Shown: piece by piece, positions 10,976 through 21,400 of the stretch
Numbering within the stretch: position 1 is the stretch's first letter
Layout: the number at the start of each line of letters is the position of its first letter
Source of the DNA: Hesseltinella vesiculosa
Taxonomy: Eukaryota; Mucoromycota; Mucoromycetes; Mucorales; Cunninghamellaceae
DNA length: 64,000 nt
Direction: 5' to 3'
Assembly: GCA_002104935.1 (NCBI GenBank)
Contig: MCGT01000016.1
Location: 124,001 to 188,000, forward strand
Program-made: the position numbers and the translations under genes
Notes under the pieces: generated by a model
Seen by the model: the letters and a program-made list of their open reading frames with translations, nothing else
Told to the model about the DNA's origin: nothing
Database searches by the model: none

Positions 10976-11336
10976 TGTTCCTTGATCTCGATGCTAGAGG
11001 TATTTAGGCCAAGGGTTTTGGCGCTGGCACAAAAGACATTCAAACGAATGACTTGGCTGCCGAGCAACTGTAAGCGATCGTTGGAGCCTTCTTTGCTGTG
11101 TAAATAGGATCGATGTGTCAATGCTCGTTGTAAAATGTCAGGCGTCTTGAGATCGAGATGTAATTTGACTGCTGCTTCATTGGCATTAAAGGCTTTTGTG
11201 GACAACAATCGCACTGTAAAAAAAAAAAATGGCAGCGTGAGCCTTCCTTTGAGTTAGGGTTTCCAGATACCAAACTGGCTTTGTTGGGGTGGAATGTTTC
11301 ATTTCCATTTTGGCATGGTCTACTGGTTTTACACAT
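10927..11336 (-). CDS. RNase III-fold protein, mitoribosomal mL57-like, possibly truncated
   Basis: The main exon 10927-11213 encodes RLLSTKAFNANEAAVKLHLD then PDILQRALTHRSY and NDRLQLLGSQVIRLNV, which match the start of an RNase III domain (ALTHRSY and the N-[DE]-R-L-[EQ]-[FL]-LG core) without the catalytic EXXXD set, as in fungal mitochondrial ribosomal protein L15/mL57. A GTAAAA donor at 11332 and an acceptor at 11214 would join a 4-nt first exon (ATG plus T, 11333-11336), giving an Arg/Leu-rich start suited to mitochondrial import and 96 aa in total. No other ATG in frame was found upstream, so the start is tentative. The last residues (EQASQSHGNTQRKKKMK) are encoded inside the palindrome arm, and the protein is much shorter than yeast MRPL15, so truncation by the repeat is likely. 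Confidence 0.5.
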
Positions 11337-11518
11337 GTTTCTGAGCCTCCATGTTGGATATTTTGTCGGTTGAAGAAGAAGAAAAAGACGAATGATTGCC
11401 AAAAAAAGACACGGAAAAATTACTCCGCGCTCCAGCCAAGAGCTTCCTGGTCGGCACGATTTTTCCCGTGAATGCTTCCTCCGCAGCGCCGCACCGCTTG
11501 CTTTTCATTCGTAAAAAA

Positions 11519-11524
11519 TATAAA
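11519..11524 (+). promoter_or_regulatory. TATA-like box
   Basis: TATAAA about 70 nt upstream of the NmrA-like gene start at 11595, in an A-rich context; the position suits a core promoter. Confidence 0.4.
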
Positions 11525-11594
11525 ATACCAGATGCTTTGACATTTCCATTTCTTTTATCTTTATCGAAAAGAATACAAAGAAATATTTTACAAC

Positions 11595-12476
11595 ATGACC
11601 TCCGAAAAGATTTTTGTGGTGGGCGCTACTGGAAACGTAGGTGCTGAAACTGTCAAGGAGTTGCTGGCCAACAATGTGCCTGTGACGCTCTATGTGCGCA
11701 ACCCTTCCAAGGTGAAGGAACTGTTTGGTCAAAGTGACCTGATCTCTCTTGTTGAAGGTGACTTTGAAGACTTGACACCGATCAAACAAGGTATTGCTGG
11801 ACACACGCGACTTTTTTTGCTTGGCACTCTTGTGAACATGGCTGCTACCAAGGGCGAGATTGCTCGTTATGCTTTCGACGCCGGTGTCAAGCAAATCGTG
11901 GATATTTCATCACAATCTTCCGGATACCCCTGGCGTTCGAGTTCTATTGCCTACACTCATTATCAAGCCGAAAAGCGTCTTGTGGAAGAAACCCCTCGCC
12001 CCAAGGACGCCTTTGTGGTGACGCTTCGTCCCGGACGATTCATGTCCAATTTACTTACATTCGACCGTCCATATGGTGATGCTGTGGCCGACATTGCAGA
12101 AGCCAACTATCCTCAAGGATGGATCAGCCCCAGGGACATTGGTCACCTTGCAGCCATCATCTTACAAGACTCAATTGCCAAGCACGGTGACGGTGTCTAT
12201 GAATTGGTTGGTGACGTGGTTACCCCTCAAGGTCGCGCTCAGATCTTCGAAAACGCGCTTGGTCGTCCCTTTGCTTACAGGAAAATCACCTCCACCGAAA
12301 AATTCAACACCCTCAGCCATGCCGTTGGCGACCGTCTTCCCCATGGTGCTATTCTTGAACTTGCCACAGCAGTGGACCCTGCAAACACTACTGTCAGTCG
12401 CGCATTGCCTATTCTTTTGAAGCGAGAGCCTGAAACTTTGGAAGAATACGTCACTAGAAACAAAAAGGCATTTTAG
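11595..12476 (+). CDS. NmrA-like NAD(P)-binding Rossmann protein
   Basis: A single exon of 293 aa. The N-terminus MTSEKIFVVGATGNVGAETV has the GXXGXXG dinucleotide-binding loop after the first strand; RNPSKV at the end of strand 2 is of the type used by NADP-binding atypical short-chain dehydrogenases. The rest has the extended-SDR pattern (VEGDFEDL, VDISSQSSGY, LRPGRFMSN). The catalytic Tyr-X3-Lys is not clearly present, as in NmrA/HSCARG-type redox sensors. Members bind NAD(P) and either regulate transcription factors (NmrA with AreA) or reduce quinones. The role here is open; its presence near an AreA-domain gene is not evidence of partnership. A TATA-like box lies about 70 nt upstream. 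Confidence 0.85.
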   Translation: MTSEKIFVVGATGNVGAETVKELLANNVPVTLYVRNPSKVKELFGQSDLISLVEGDFEDLTPIKQGIAGHTRLFLLGTLVNMAATKGEIARYAFDAGVKQIVDISSQSSGYPWRSSSIAYTHYQAEKRLVEETPRPKDAFVVTLRPGRFMSNLLTFDRPYGDAVADIAEANYPQGWISPRDIGHLAAIILQDSIAKHGDGVYELVGDVVTPQGRAQIFENALGRPFAYRKITSTEKFNTLSHAVGDRLPHGAILELATAVDPANTTVSRALPILLKREPETLEEYVTRNKKAF

Positions 12477-13145
12477 CTGGCGTCTCTGTATTACCTATTT
12501 TAAATAAACTACCATTATCTGAATATGCAGTGAATTGATTCGCACGAAGAGCGTCATGGTGTTGTACTCTGCGAGCCTCCATTTCCAACAAAAAAAAAGT
12601 GCACAGACAAGAATGAGAGGCGGCCTAAGACCTTCCATCACAGCCTCATGCATTTTCTGACCCATGTACCTTGATGACCGATTTTTGGATGTCCTCGGGA
12701 AAGGCAAAAATGGAATACAGGGAAAAAATGCGCATATCTTGAATGTTGCCTTTGCTATTAAGATCCAATGAAGACAAACGAAATAGCTTAAGGTGTTCCA
12801 TGACATCAAAGGGGTGGTTGATTTGCCAAGTTTGTTCATACAACATCTTCAAAGGTGTAGTTGTATTTTCGCAATGGGTGGTGATCATCGCTAGCAAAGG
12901 ACTCCATGGATTTGCAAATGCATCTGGAACTCATCAATGGATGGAAGCCCATCATCACAAGAAGGGCCTTCAGCCAAGGTTGAACTACATCCTTGCTTTT
13001 GGCGATGGTATCATTGCGGCTTCGTGGATAGTAATGATATGGGTCGTAAGCGAGGCTTTTCATGTACCTTTTCAAGCTCATTAAAAAGTCGCAGGTGGTT
13101 GGATTACAAAGACAAAAAAGCAGTAGATTAGACAAGACCCAGAAT

Positions 13146-13146
<1 letters not shown>

Positions 13147-13177
<31 letters not shown>

Positions 13178-13178
13178 C
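13147..13178. repeat. (GAAA)n microsatellite
   Basis: About eight tandem copies of the tetranucleotide, followed 30 nt later by a poly-A run at 13209-13238. Confidence 0.9.
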
Positions 13179-13206
13179 AACTGCGCGGAAGTTGAATATG
13201 GCACTC

Positions 13207-13239
<33 letters not shown>

Positions 13240-13319
13240 TGACACTGCACAGCACTTTTGGGGGGTCAGATCAATGTGTAATTGTGCAAAAATACCCAGA
13301 CCAATGAATAATGATGATC

Positions 13320-13458
13320 CTGAAAAAATTACGTCGATTGATGAAGATCGATCAGCCAACTTCTGAACACTTTCGTTTTGACATCTCGGATCCGCCAGCT
13401 AAAAAAATGATAAAATCGGCCATTTTCATCAGGGAACCCCCAGGCCATCTGATCAAAA
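13320..13458 (+). repeat. Dispersed repeat copy (TCGGCCATTTTCATC family)
   Basis: Shares a core with 59169-59295 and 59414-59545: GAAAAAAT-ACGTCGATTG, then CAGCCAACTT, TTTCGTTTTGAC, CCAGCTAAAAAAATGA, and TCGGCCATTTTCATCAGGG followed by a CCCC tract. Copies differ by scattered substitutions, so the family is old. Confidence 0.75.
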
Positions 13459-14376
13459 GTCACTGTGCAAAATCGCTCAAGCCAATTCTATCCAAATTTT
13501 GTCTATCAGCACAATATGATGAGAAGTGACCACGATTAGAATTTCTACCCTCTCAGACAGCAGAGGGCGACTGAAGGCTGGCAAACATGCATTGAAAAAG
13601 TATTCGCACGCACAAGATTTTTTTTTGCGGGACGGTGTGATTTTTAACTAGCGACCTCCTTGTCTGGCTTTCTCCAATGCCAAGTTTCCAGCCACCATGA
13701 CCATTACCTTCATTCAACATACTATACCAGTATGTCGTGGAACAGATGTGACGTCTGTGAAAGTCTCATTTCCTCTGCACCGTTTATTTGTCGTTTTTGG
13801 CAGCTACGGAGTTGTTGTTCAAGACGATTGAATGGACGCCATTTGGTTACGAGGTGATCTTTTAGGCCTAGGAAAAAAGGGGGTGGAGATTGACACATGT
13901 TCCTTCCTATTTTCTTTTCCCTTTAGCATTGCGGATATGGGCAAGAGTATGCTTGTGGGTAAGGACGCGTTTTCTGCCTTGCAAGACCATACACCGAATT
14001 TTGGCCCGCGACTTTGTGCATTTTAAGCCTCGGGTCGCCCACCCTGCTGGCAACTGACAATGACAATCTCCCTGTCTTCTATATGCCATTGGTCCCTCCA
14101 TCCGTTTACTAATTCCATGACTTCCAAAGGAGATACTCTACAGACCTGATGTGATTGTAGTTAAAAAAAAAAAAAAAGGTCAGATTGGAAAAAGGCAAAG
14201 AAAACGCTTTGATTGACGGCTTGCCATCCTCGAAAACTACACTGTTAGAGCGCTGGCTTTTTGCTGTAGAGCTGTAGCGTGTTTGCCGGAAATGTTAAAA
14301 TGGCCATTTGCGGCGGACCAGCTCGCCGTCTTTTTTCTTCTCTTTTCTCACTTTCTCCCTCGGCGTGATCCCAACA

Positions 14377-16766
14377 ATGCAGCAAGAAGAAATCAGATCC
14401 ATGGCTTCAAGGATAGCATCCATCTGGACGGATATTCTTGGTGCAAAGACCAGCCCGTTTTTGAACAACATCACCCGAGAGTGCGACCGAGTACAATGCT
14501 ACAGGTCCCCTCAGCTTTTGGTAAGAAGTGCTGAAGTTTTGCTGCCTAATGCTCTATCCACTGACACTTTTTTTTGCATATACATCACAGGAAAAGGCCT
14601 TGCAAGTGATTCCTGTTCATCAATTGTACGAAAACGCAAGCGCCAAAAGCGAAAATGATGACGAATTATGCGACCACGTTACCAAGGAGCTGCTGCATTG
14701 GTTCAAAAACGACTTCTTTACCTGGGTCGATGCCGCACCATGTGATCACTGCAAAGTAAGGCACACACTTGATGCGACGTTCAAAAGAATCAATAGTAAC
14801 TAACCATCGCTTTTGTAAAAAAAAAAAAAAAAAAAATAACGTATAGTCAACCAGCACCAAAATGGTAGGGGCCGTGTCGCCTACTCCCAGTGAACTGGAG
14901 TATGGTGGGGCTAGGGTGGAGCACTATTTCTGCTCCCAGTGCTCACACTATACAAGGTTTCCACGATACAAGTAATGCACCCACCTTTCCCATCCACCGC
15001 CTACAATGCTCATCCTTTTTTCTATCAGTGACCCTGGAAAGTTGCTGGAAACAAGAAGAGGTCGATGTGGTGAATGGGCCAACGTAAGCCGTAGGATGGT
15101 GTTGTGAACGTGCCCTCATCCGACTTTCTTTAAACTTACAAAATATCAGTGCTTCACACTTTGTTGTCAAGCCATGGGTCTGGAGCCTCGATATGTGCAC
15201 GACAATGCAGACCATGTGTGGACCGAAGTATACTCGACTTTGGAAAAGCGTTGGATCCATTGCGACCCTTGCGAGGATGCCTATGACCGGGTAAGACGCT
15301 GTTCTCTCGTTTTATTTTTTGTTTTTCTTCGGAAAGGTCTCACCTTTTTTTTTTCTGATCAGCCTTTGATGTATGAAGCTGGATGGAATAAGAAACTCGG
15401 ATACTGCATCGCCTACAGCCCGTATCAAGTGATGGACGTGACACGTCGGTATGTGGTGAATTGGAACGACGCGCTTAAACGACGCCACGAAGTAGCGGAA
15501 GATATTCTGGCAAGTCATTTGCAACAACTGTGTACAAACCAACAACAAGCTCTGGATGCCGAAGAACGCGCCGTGTGGGTCGATCGACAACAACGTGAAA
15601 ACAAGGAATTGCAACAAACCGGTGAACATGTGAACATCAAGCGAGAGGAAACCCTTGGCCGTCAAAGTGGTATGCCGAGCAAAAATCAGGCTGGGGCCTT
15701 GTGTCTAACTCCCTATCTTGCTTTCTTTGAAATTACCCATAGGTGCAATGGAATGGCGTATGCAGCGTGGGGAACAAGGACAATGCTCCACGACAGCCAC
15801 TTCTACGTCGGTGTTTGACAACTTGGGTGAGCATACATGAAAAGAGACAAGGCGCATTGGATCTTATGTGTTTTTCTTTTCGACTTGCTAGAATCAGAAA
15901 CAGTTATCGAGCATCCATCTGCTGGACAAATGGAATGCCATGGTTCCGCCAGTTTCCAGTCGTCCGCCTCTCCAGATGGAAATCTCATACGCTTGACGCT
16001 GGCTGTCCCTGATCAATGTGGTGGTGCGTTCCTAAGTACGCGTTTGGATCTCAAACATGGTTTTGAATTGAAGTTTGCGTTCAATATCTCCAATGCTGAA
16101 GGTGGACCTGCAACAGGTGGCGCTGACGGCATGGCTATCGTCATCCAAGGCAATCAGCAACCGCGACTGGGTGATGGTAAATTGTAGACGGACCCAGCAC
16201 TTGTTTCGGGCACCCTTACCCTGCTTTCCTTTTTTTTTTTTCGACAGGTGGTTGTGAACTTGGATATGGCGGAATCCGTAACAGCTTGGCCATTGAATTT
16301 GATACGTACCCCAGGTAAAGCAAATGCACATACTCTCCCCGCTTTGGGCGTCGGCTTTATTTTCGACAAGCTGTGTTCACTCCATTTATTTATTTTTTTT
16401 AGTGTTGATCGAGCTGCTGACCCTTCAGATAATCATATCAGCGTACATGCAAGACTGCCACCCATGGGCAATTCAGCCCACCACCGATATTCCCTCGGCC
16501 ATACCTCGGCGATCCCATCACTCAACAGTGGCCAGTGGATTTTTGGGCGTGTGCGTTACCTTACGTCGGCGAGCATCTTGTCGATTGAGTTGCGACAGGG
16601 CACGGATGGTGCCTATACCCAGATTTTGACCATCCCCAACCTGGATTTGGACGCCTATCTCGATCACCAGCTCAATGCCTGCTGGCTTGGATTCACCGCT
16701 GCCACCGGCGGACTGTCTCAGTGCCACCAAGTGAAAATCACTTCCCTGCGTAGCTACACCATTTGA
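14377..16766 (+). CDS. PNG1: Peptide:N-glycanase with C-terminal legume-lectin-like domain
   Basis: Ten exons (14377-14520, 14591-14755, 14847-14971, 15029-15083, 15150-15290, 15363-15669, 15743-15826, 15892-16176, 16248-16314, 16403-16766) give 578 aa with every junction in phase. The transglutaminase-fold core is complete: zinc cysteines CDHC and CSQC, catalytic Cys in RRGRCGEWANCF, His in DNADHVWTEVYS, Asp in RWIHCDPCE. PNGase removes N-glycans from misfolded glycoproteins retrotranslocated from the ER. After a charged linker (about residues 270-345) the last 230 residues form an L-type lectin-like domain: GGADGMAIVIQ, then CELGYGGIRNSLAIEFDTY, DNHISVH, and a final strand TAATGGLSQCHQVKI. 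That domain would replace the sugar-binding PAW domain of animal NGLY1. The start ATG at 14377 gives MQQEEIRSMAS and is preceded by a pyrimidine-rich leader. Confidence 0.93.
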
Positions 16767-17183
16767 ATACAAAAAAAAAGGAGGTTTTTTGCTTGCATCT
16801 ACCCCTACACCCCTTCTTTGATTTCACACGTCCCGACATTTTTTTTTTCGCTTTTTCTTCTTCTCCTCGTAATAGACAATACCCGATAGGACACCTGTTC
16901 CTTCCTTGTGCTCCTTTTGTATGTCGATTCTTGTGCAATTAAAAAAAAGGTGTGCATCATATGTGTTCTGGAATGAGCGAAAGAAAGCTACAACGCACCG
17001 TAGAAAGACGAGTGAAAATAGGGGAGGGGTGTACATCTGTATGGCAAGGAGGGAGCAAAATGGAAGAAGTAAAAATAATAATAATGTGGAGAGACAATCA
17101 CAACCTCTTCTCTGTTGCTATTTTTTTTTTTTTTTTTTTTGCTTACTGCCCTTTGCTATCCCACTTTTTTCTAGTATCTTCAA
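16767..17183. other. Intergenic
   Basis: About 415 nt with T runs (16840-16849, 17121-17140). Terminator of the PNGase gene and promoter of the next gene on the same strand; no defined element is seen. Confidence 0.4.
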
Positions 17184-18253
17184 ATGAAAATCACACATCT
17201 GGGCCGGCTGCTTTTTGTCGTTTTTACAGTCACTTGGATTCCTTGCCAAGCATCATCACATCTTCGACTATTAAAAAGAGGTACCTTTATTTAACCAAGC
17301 TGTTTCAGAAGACGTATTTACTGACGCTGCTATTTCTTTCTCCCTCTGCAAGCTGATTCAGAACCATCAGGTAAAAAAAAAAAAAAAAAAAGAACGTCAT
17401 CTGAGTTTCAAGCAATGTCGATCTGACCCCCTTTCTCGATGCTGGCATGGTTAGAGCAGCCATCGCCGCCATCCTCGACAATAAACACAGCTGTGCCTAG
17501 TGGGACATTAGCCCCATCCACATCTACTCCGGCTCCTACCAACTTGATGGGCAACGGTACAACAGTGGAGGCTGGAGGCAACAGCACCGCCGTCGCAGGC
17601 GGCAATGTCAATCAGTCGGCCCTGCCCAGCAACGGCAACCCTTTCCAGGGCAAACCCACAGCCGGCACCTGGCCGAACAATGTGCTGCCGGCCTACTTGA
17701 CATGGAAAAAGCCAGTACCCAACCAGACCGCTCCACCGTTGTTCAAAATCGGTCGCTCCAACATCACCCTCGAATGGACTGCCGACCCTAATGCTGTCAA
17801 GGTGCAACCGACCAACCTCACCCTCGCAGTGGCCAACCCACAAAAGCTGACCTCCAACATCCAGGTCCTGGCTGGCACTGCCACCGAAGCCTACTGGGAT
17901 CTAGCCAAAACCGACCCTCAAAGTCCATTAATGGTAGGGTTTTATACTGTGCTTGTGTATGACCAGCGAGGTCCCAAGGCCGCGCCCAGCCCAGGCTGGC
18001 TGATGCCTGACAATCACCTTGTCGTTGCTCTTTATAGCACGGAAGCTTACGTGGGTCGAACCGACTGTGAGTTCTTTTCTCAATCCCCGCCACCCCACTG
18101 ACTTTTTTTTTTTTTTTTTGGCTGACAGCAATGTTTTGTCCGTCGTGCTACGTCGGAAATGCCATTTCATTCCATCGATCCGCTTTACCAATCCTGTATG
18201 CATTTGGCGTCGCACTTGTGACCTCTTTGTTGATAATCTGTTCTTTAGTCTGA
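17184..18253 (+). CDS. Secreted one-pass wall/membrane protein, DUF7137-like
   Basis: Four exons, 17184-17280, 17353-17370 (18 nt), 17455-18066 and 18129-18253, give 283 aa in perfect phase. It starts with a signal peptide (MKITHLGRLLFVVFTVTWIP) and a dibasic KR at residues 31-32 that could be a Kex2 site. A Ser/Thr/Pro-rich, sequon-rich stretch follows (TNLMGNGTTVEAGGNSTAVA). A folded domain has KIGRSNITLEWTADPNAVKV, a possible NIQVLAGTATEAYWDL and VYDQRGPKAAPSPGWLMPDN. The end is a Cys pair (MFCPSCYVGN) and a C-terminal hydrophobic helix (ILYAFGVALVTSLLIICSLV). This architecture and the N-ITL-EW type strand resemble fungal DUF7137 proteins; that assignment is from memory of the family and is moderate. 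Probably a glycosylated surface protein. Confidence 0.7.
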
Positions 18254-18480
18254 TCCCATGGTCCCCAAATTTCTTTTTTTCTTGAAACAAAGTGATTTTT
18301 TTTTATTTATCGTTTCTCAAGTGTAAAAAGAAAAAAAAAACGTGATGCTCACGCGAAAGAAAATAAAATAATAATAAATAACTACAGAAGATTGGGAGAG
18401 AGGTAGATACAAATAGAAACAACAGGTAATACTATACACATATAACAGAAAAACTAAAAAGAGGGAAGCTACCATTTTTT

Positions 18481-21400
18481 TTAGTGATTGCCCATGGCGC
18501 TGGATGTTCGGACAGGTGAGTCATATCGTTGATGTAAATCATCCATGCTGCTGATACTATGGCGGTAGGCCATCTTGGCACTGGAGGCCCGGGTGGGCGT
18601 TTGGGACAGCCGGTCAAAGACGTTATGTGGAGAAGGTGAGCTGCTACCGGCCGAGTTATGACGCTCCATGGCTTGGTAGTGTGAATTCATGACGGTGGTG
18701 AAGGTGGCGACGGAGGAAGGCCGGCGCAACGAGGCTGATGAAGGAGACCGGGGCTGCTGTTGCTGCATTTGCTGATAATGGTAATGCAGCGTGGATGCAG
18801 AGGTTCTAGGAGATAAAGGCTGGTGATGATCCTTGGGAGGCGCCACAGGGTAATAGAGCTGGTCCGTCACAGGTACATGACGAGGGGATGACATGGTCGT
18901 GTGGATAGTGTTGCTCATCATGGACAATTCACGCAGAGACGGGCGGCGCCGGCTAGGCACGGGAGGCTGCTGCAACGAAAAGGCACGCTTGCGCATGGCA
19001 TTGCTGGTGTTGCTGCTGGAGACCGAGCCGCTGTGGGTCGAACTGGCGGAAGATTGGGAATAGTCGGACTGGATTGAAGACCGGCGGACATGACTGCTGC
19101 GAATCGAGGATGTAGAGGATTCACGATCATTTGAAGCATAACGGGCAAACTCGGCTGGGTTGAGCATGGAGATGGCCATAGGTGATTCATTGCGCTGTTG
19201 CTGCTGCTGTTGCCATGACAGCCGTTTTTGGATCATGTTAAAGAAGCGGTCAGGCGAAGGCGTGGTGTCGCGCGTCAGCTTGCCACCCTTGTCCAAGAGC
19301 GAGGCTGGAGGTCGCACGGCACCATTGGTCAAGGTTGATGGGCTGTTGGTGATGTTGCTGCCGACCAATAGCGATCCAGGGCGGGTGGGTGCACCAGAGT
19401 CGCCTCCAGACGACACAGACGTCAGGGTGGTGGTGACTGAGTTGGGCGAGAGCAAGGGTGAGAGCAGGTCATCCAGGTCCTGGTTCCCTGCGGACGAGGG
19501 ATCACTGTTCTGGCTGCTTCCGCCACTGCTGTTCTGGCTAACCAAGGACTGACCTTGTTGGAAGCTAAAGGAGGGGTGAGGTGGTGGCGAGATACCCATG
19601 GATGTGTATTCCCAGCCGGGCTCGGGGGTGGTGGTGATCAGGCCGCGCAGACCGTCTTCGTAGATCTTATCAAAGATGGTGTTGCCGCCGTTGATGTACT
19701 CTTCAATCTTGAGATCTAGATGATCCTTCGTGGTGGACTCACGGCCATGGACCTTGTCTTCCAAATTACGAATGCGGTGTTCATTGTCGACAGTGGTGGC
19801 GATGGCAGCACGCTTCATGACAATCAAGGTGCGGCGGAGGTCTTGCACGGTGCGTTCAAGGTTCTGCATCGTGACCTGGCGGTTACATTCGTTGGTGCGC
19901 ACATTAACAATGTCATCCACGAGGCCTTCGGCGACTTGGCGGCATTCATCGGAGGCCAGTGATTTCAGGATCTTGAGGGTCATGTCGTATGCAACTTCGG
20001 GGGCGGCGGAGGGGGCCACGGTGAATTGTTCTTCCATGACATCCAGATCTTGCCATTCGTCTTCGGCTGTGGCGCCGTTGGAAGCGGTTGGCATTTGATC
20101 CAAGATAATATCATCGGCAAAGGTCACCTTTTTTTCCACCTTGGGCTAGTGAGAAAAGAAAAAAAAAGGACGAGGTGAGTTTTGAGATTTCTTTTATCGT
20201 TTGTTATGTTGTCGGTGCTTACATTGGGTCCTTGGGAGGCACCGTCGAGATCTTCCGAGGAGGGACTGGTGGAGGAGGCGGCAGCTGCGGCATCGGATTG
20301 CAAGGCACGGATACGAGCAGACAGGTAAGAGATTTCGGAGGAGATCATGTCAATTCGTTCATCCATCAATTCGATTCCCATGGTGTCGGTGGGCTGGCCG
20401 GTGCGCTCGGCAGTCTTCTTTTCCATCATGTAGATTTGCTTGCGTTCTTCCATGAGTTCCAGCTTTTCGGCAGCTAGGCGTTCGCGCTTGAACAGGAGCT
20501 GTTCCATTTCGACAATGGCTTGCTTGCCTTGGATCAGTTGATACAAGGCGCGGTCAAGGAATTGTTTCTTGCGGGCGGCGCGCACATGCACAGGTAGGGC
20601 ATGGCGAGGACGGCGTCGAGAGGTTCCATTGCTGTCGACACTGCCACGGCGAGGTTGGCTGCTGCTGCTGTTGTTGTTGTTGTTGTTGTTGGTGAAGCCA
20701 TGGGCACGCATTCCACTGGCACCACGCATGAGTATGGCAAAGCTGCCACCGAGCACGCGTGACACCTTTGTTAAGAGCCGTTCGTCGAGCACACCACCTT
20801 CGCGGACAGCCTTTTTGAGGATGGAGGTGAGTTGCTTGAGCTGGTTGTTGTTAACAAGGACTTCTTCATTGCGGCGCTTGAGGGTCAGTTTTTGTTTTTC
20901 ATGTTCGCGTTCAAGTCGACGGCGGGCCTGGTTGGCTTCGGCATGCATTCGCTGGAGCTGGTGGATCTTGCGGTCTTGGAGGGACATTTGCTCGCGCACA
21001 CGCTCGGCTTCTTGCTTCATGCGCTTGATCATGCGGCGCTTCTCCATCTTGAGGGTTTCGACATTGACGCGGAGATTGCGCAAGAGATTGTCGTTTTGGT
21101 TGCGCGTTGCCTGCATGGTCATGGTGGTTTGCGAGTATTTGCGGCGGAGGTCTTGGATTTCGGTCAGCAGCGACTTCATCTTGTTTTCATAGGCATGGCG
21201 GATGTCGATGAGCTGTTGCTTTTCACGGAGCTGTGAGGTGGCGTCTTGCTTGAGCTTGGAGGCAAAGGTGGATTTGGTCTGGGCCAAGGCACTGTCGCGC
21301 TCTTGTTGAAGGTTGACAAGACGGGCTTCCAAATCGTGGATCTTGTCATCAAACTTGCGGCGCATAAAGTTGTATTCGGTCTCAGATTTCTCCAGGTGGG

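Larger units (their letters stand above)
12477..14376. other. Intergenic with gene fragments and repeats
   Basis: No complete gene is supported. On the minus strand, 12646-12837 reads HPFDVMEHLKLFRLSSLDLN and IFAFPEDIQKSVIKV, and 12836-13090 in another frame reads YDPYHYYPRSRNDTIAKSKD; both have protein-like composition but cannot be joined convincingly and look like remains of an unidentified gene. 13147-13178 is a GAAA microsatellite and 13209-13238 a poly-A run. 13320-13458 is a dispersed repeat copy (listed separately). 13684-13795 resembles 9345-9480. Confidence 0.4.

Noticed and set aside
13147..13178. CRISPR-like short repeat array
   Set aside because: It is a simple GAAA microsatellite without spacers, and the genome is eukaryotic.
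19160..19552. Plus-strand open frames of 100-200 aa opposite the kinesin gene (also near 20569-21192)
   Set aside because: They are antisense shadows of the GC-rich kinesin exons, with CTG/CTC-derived Leu/Cys runs and no domains.
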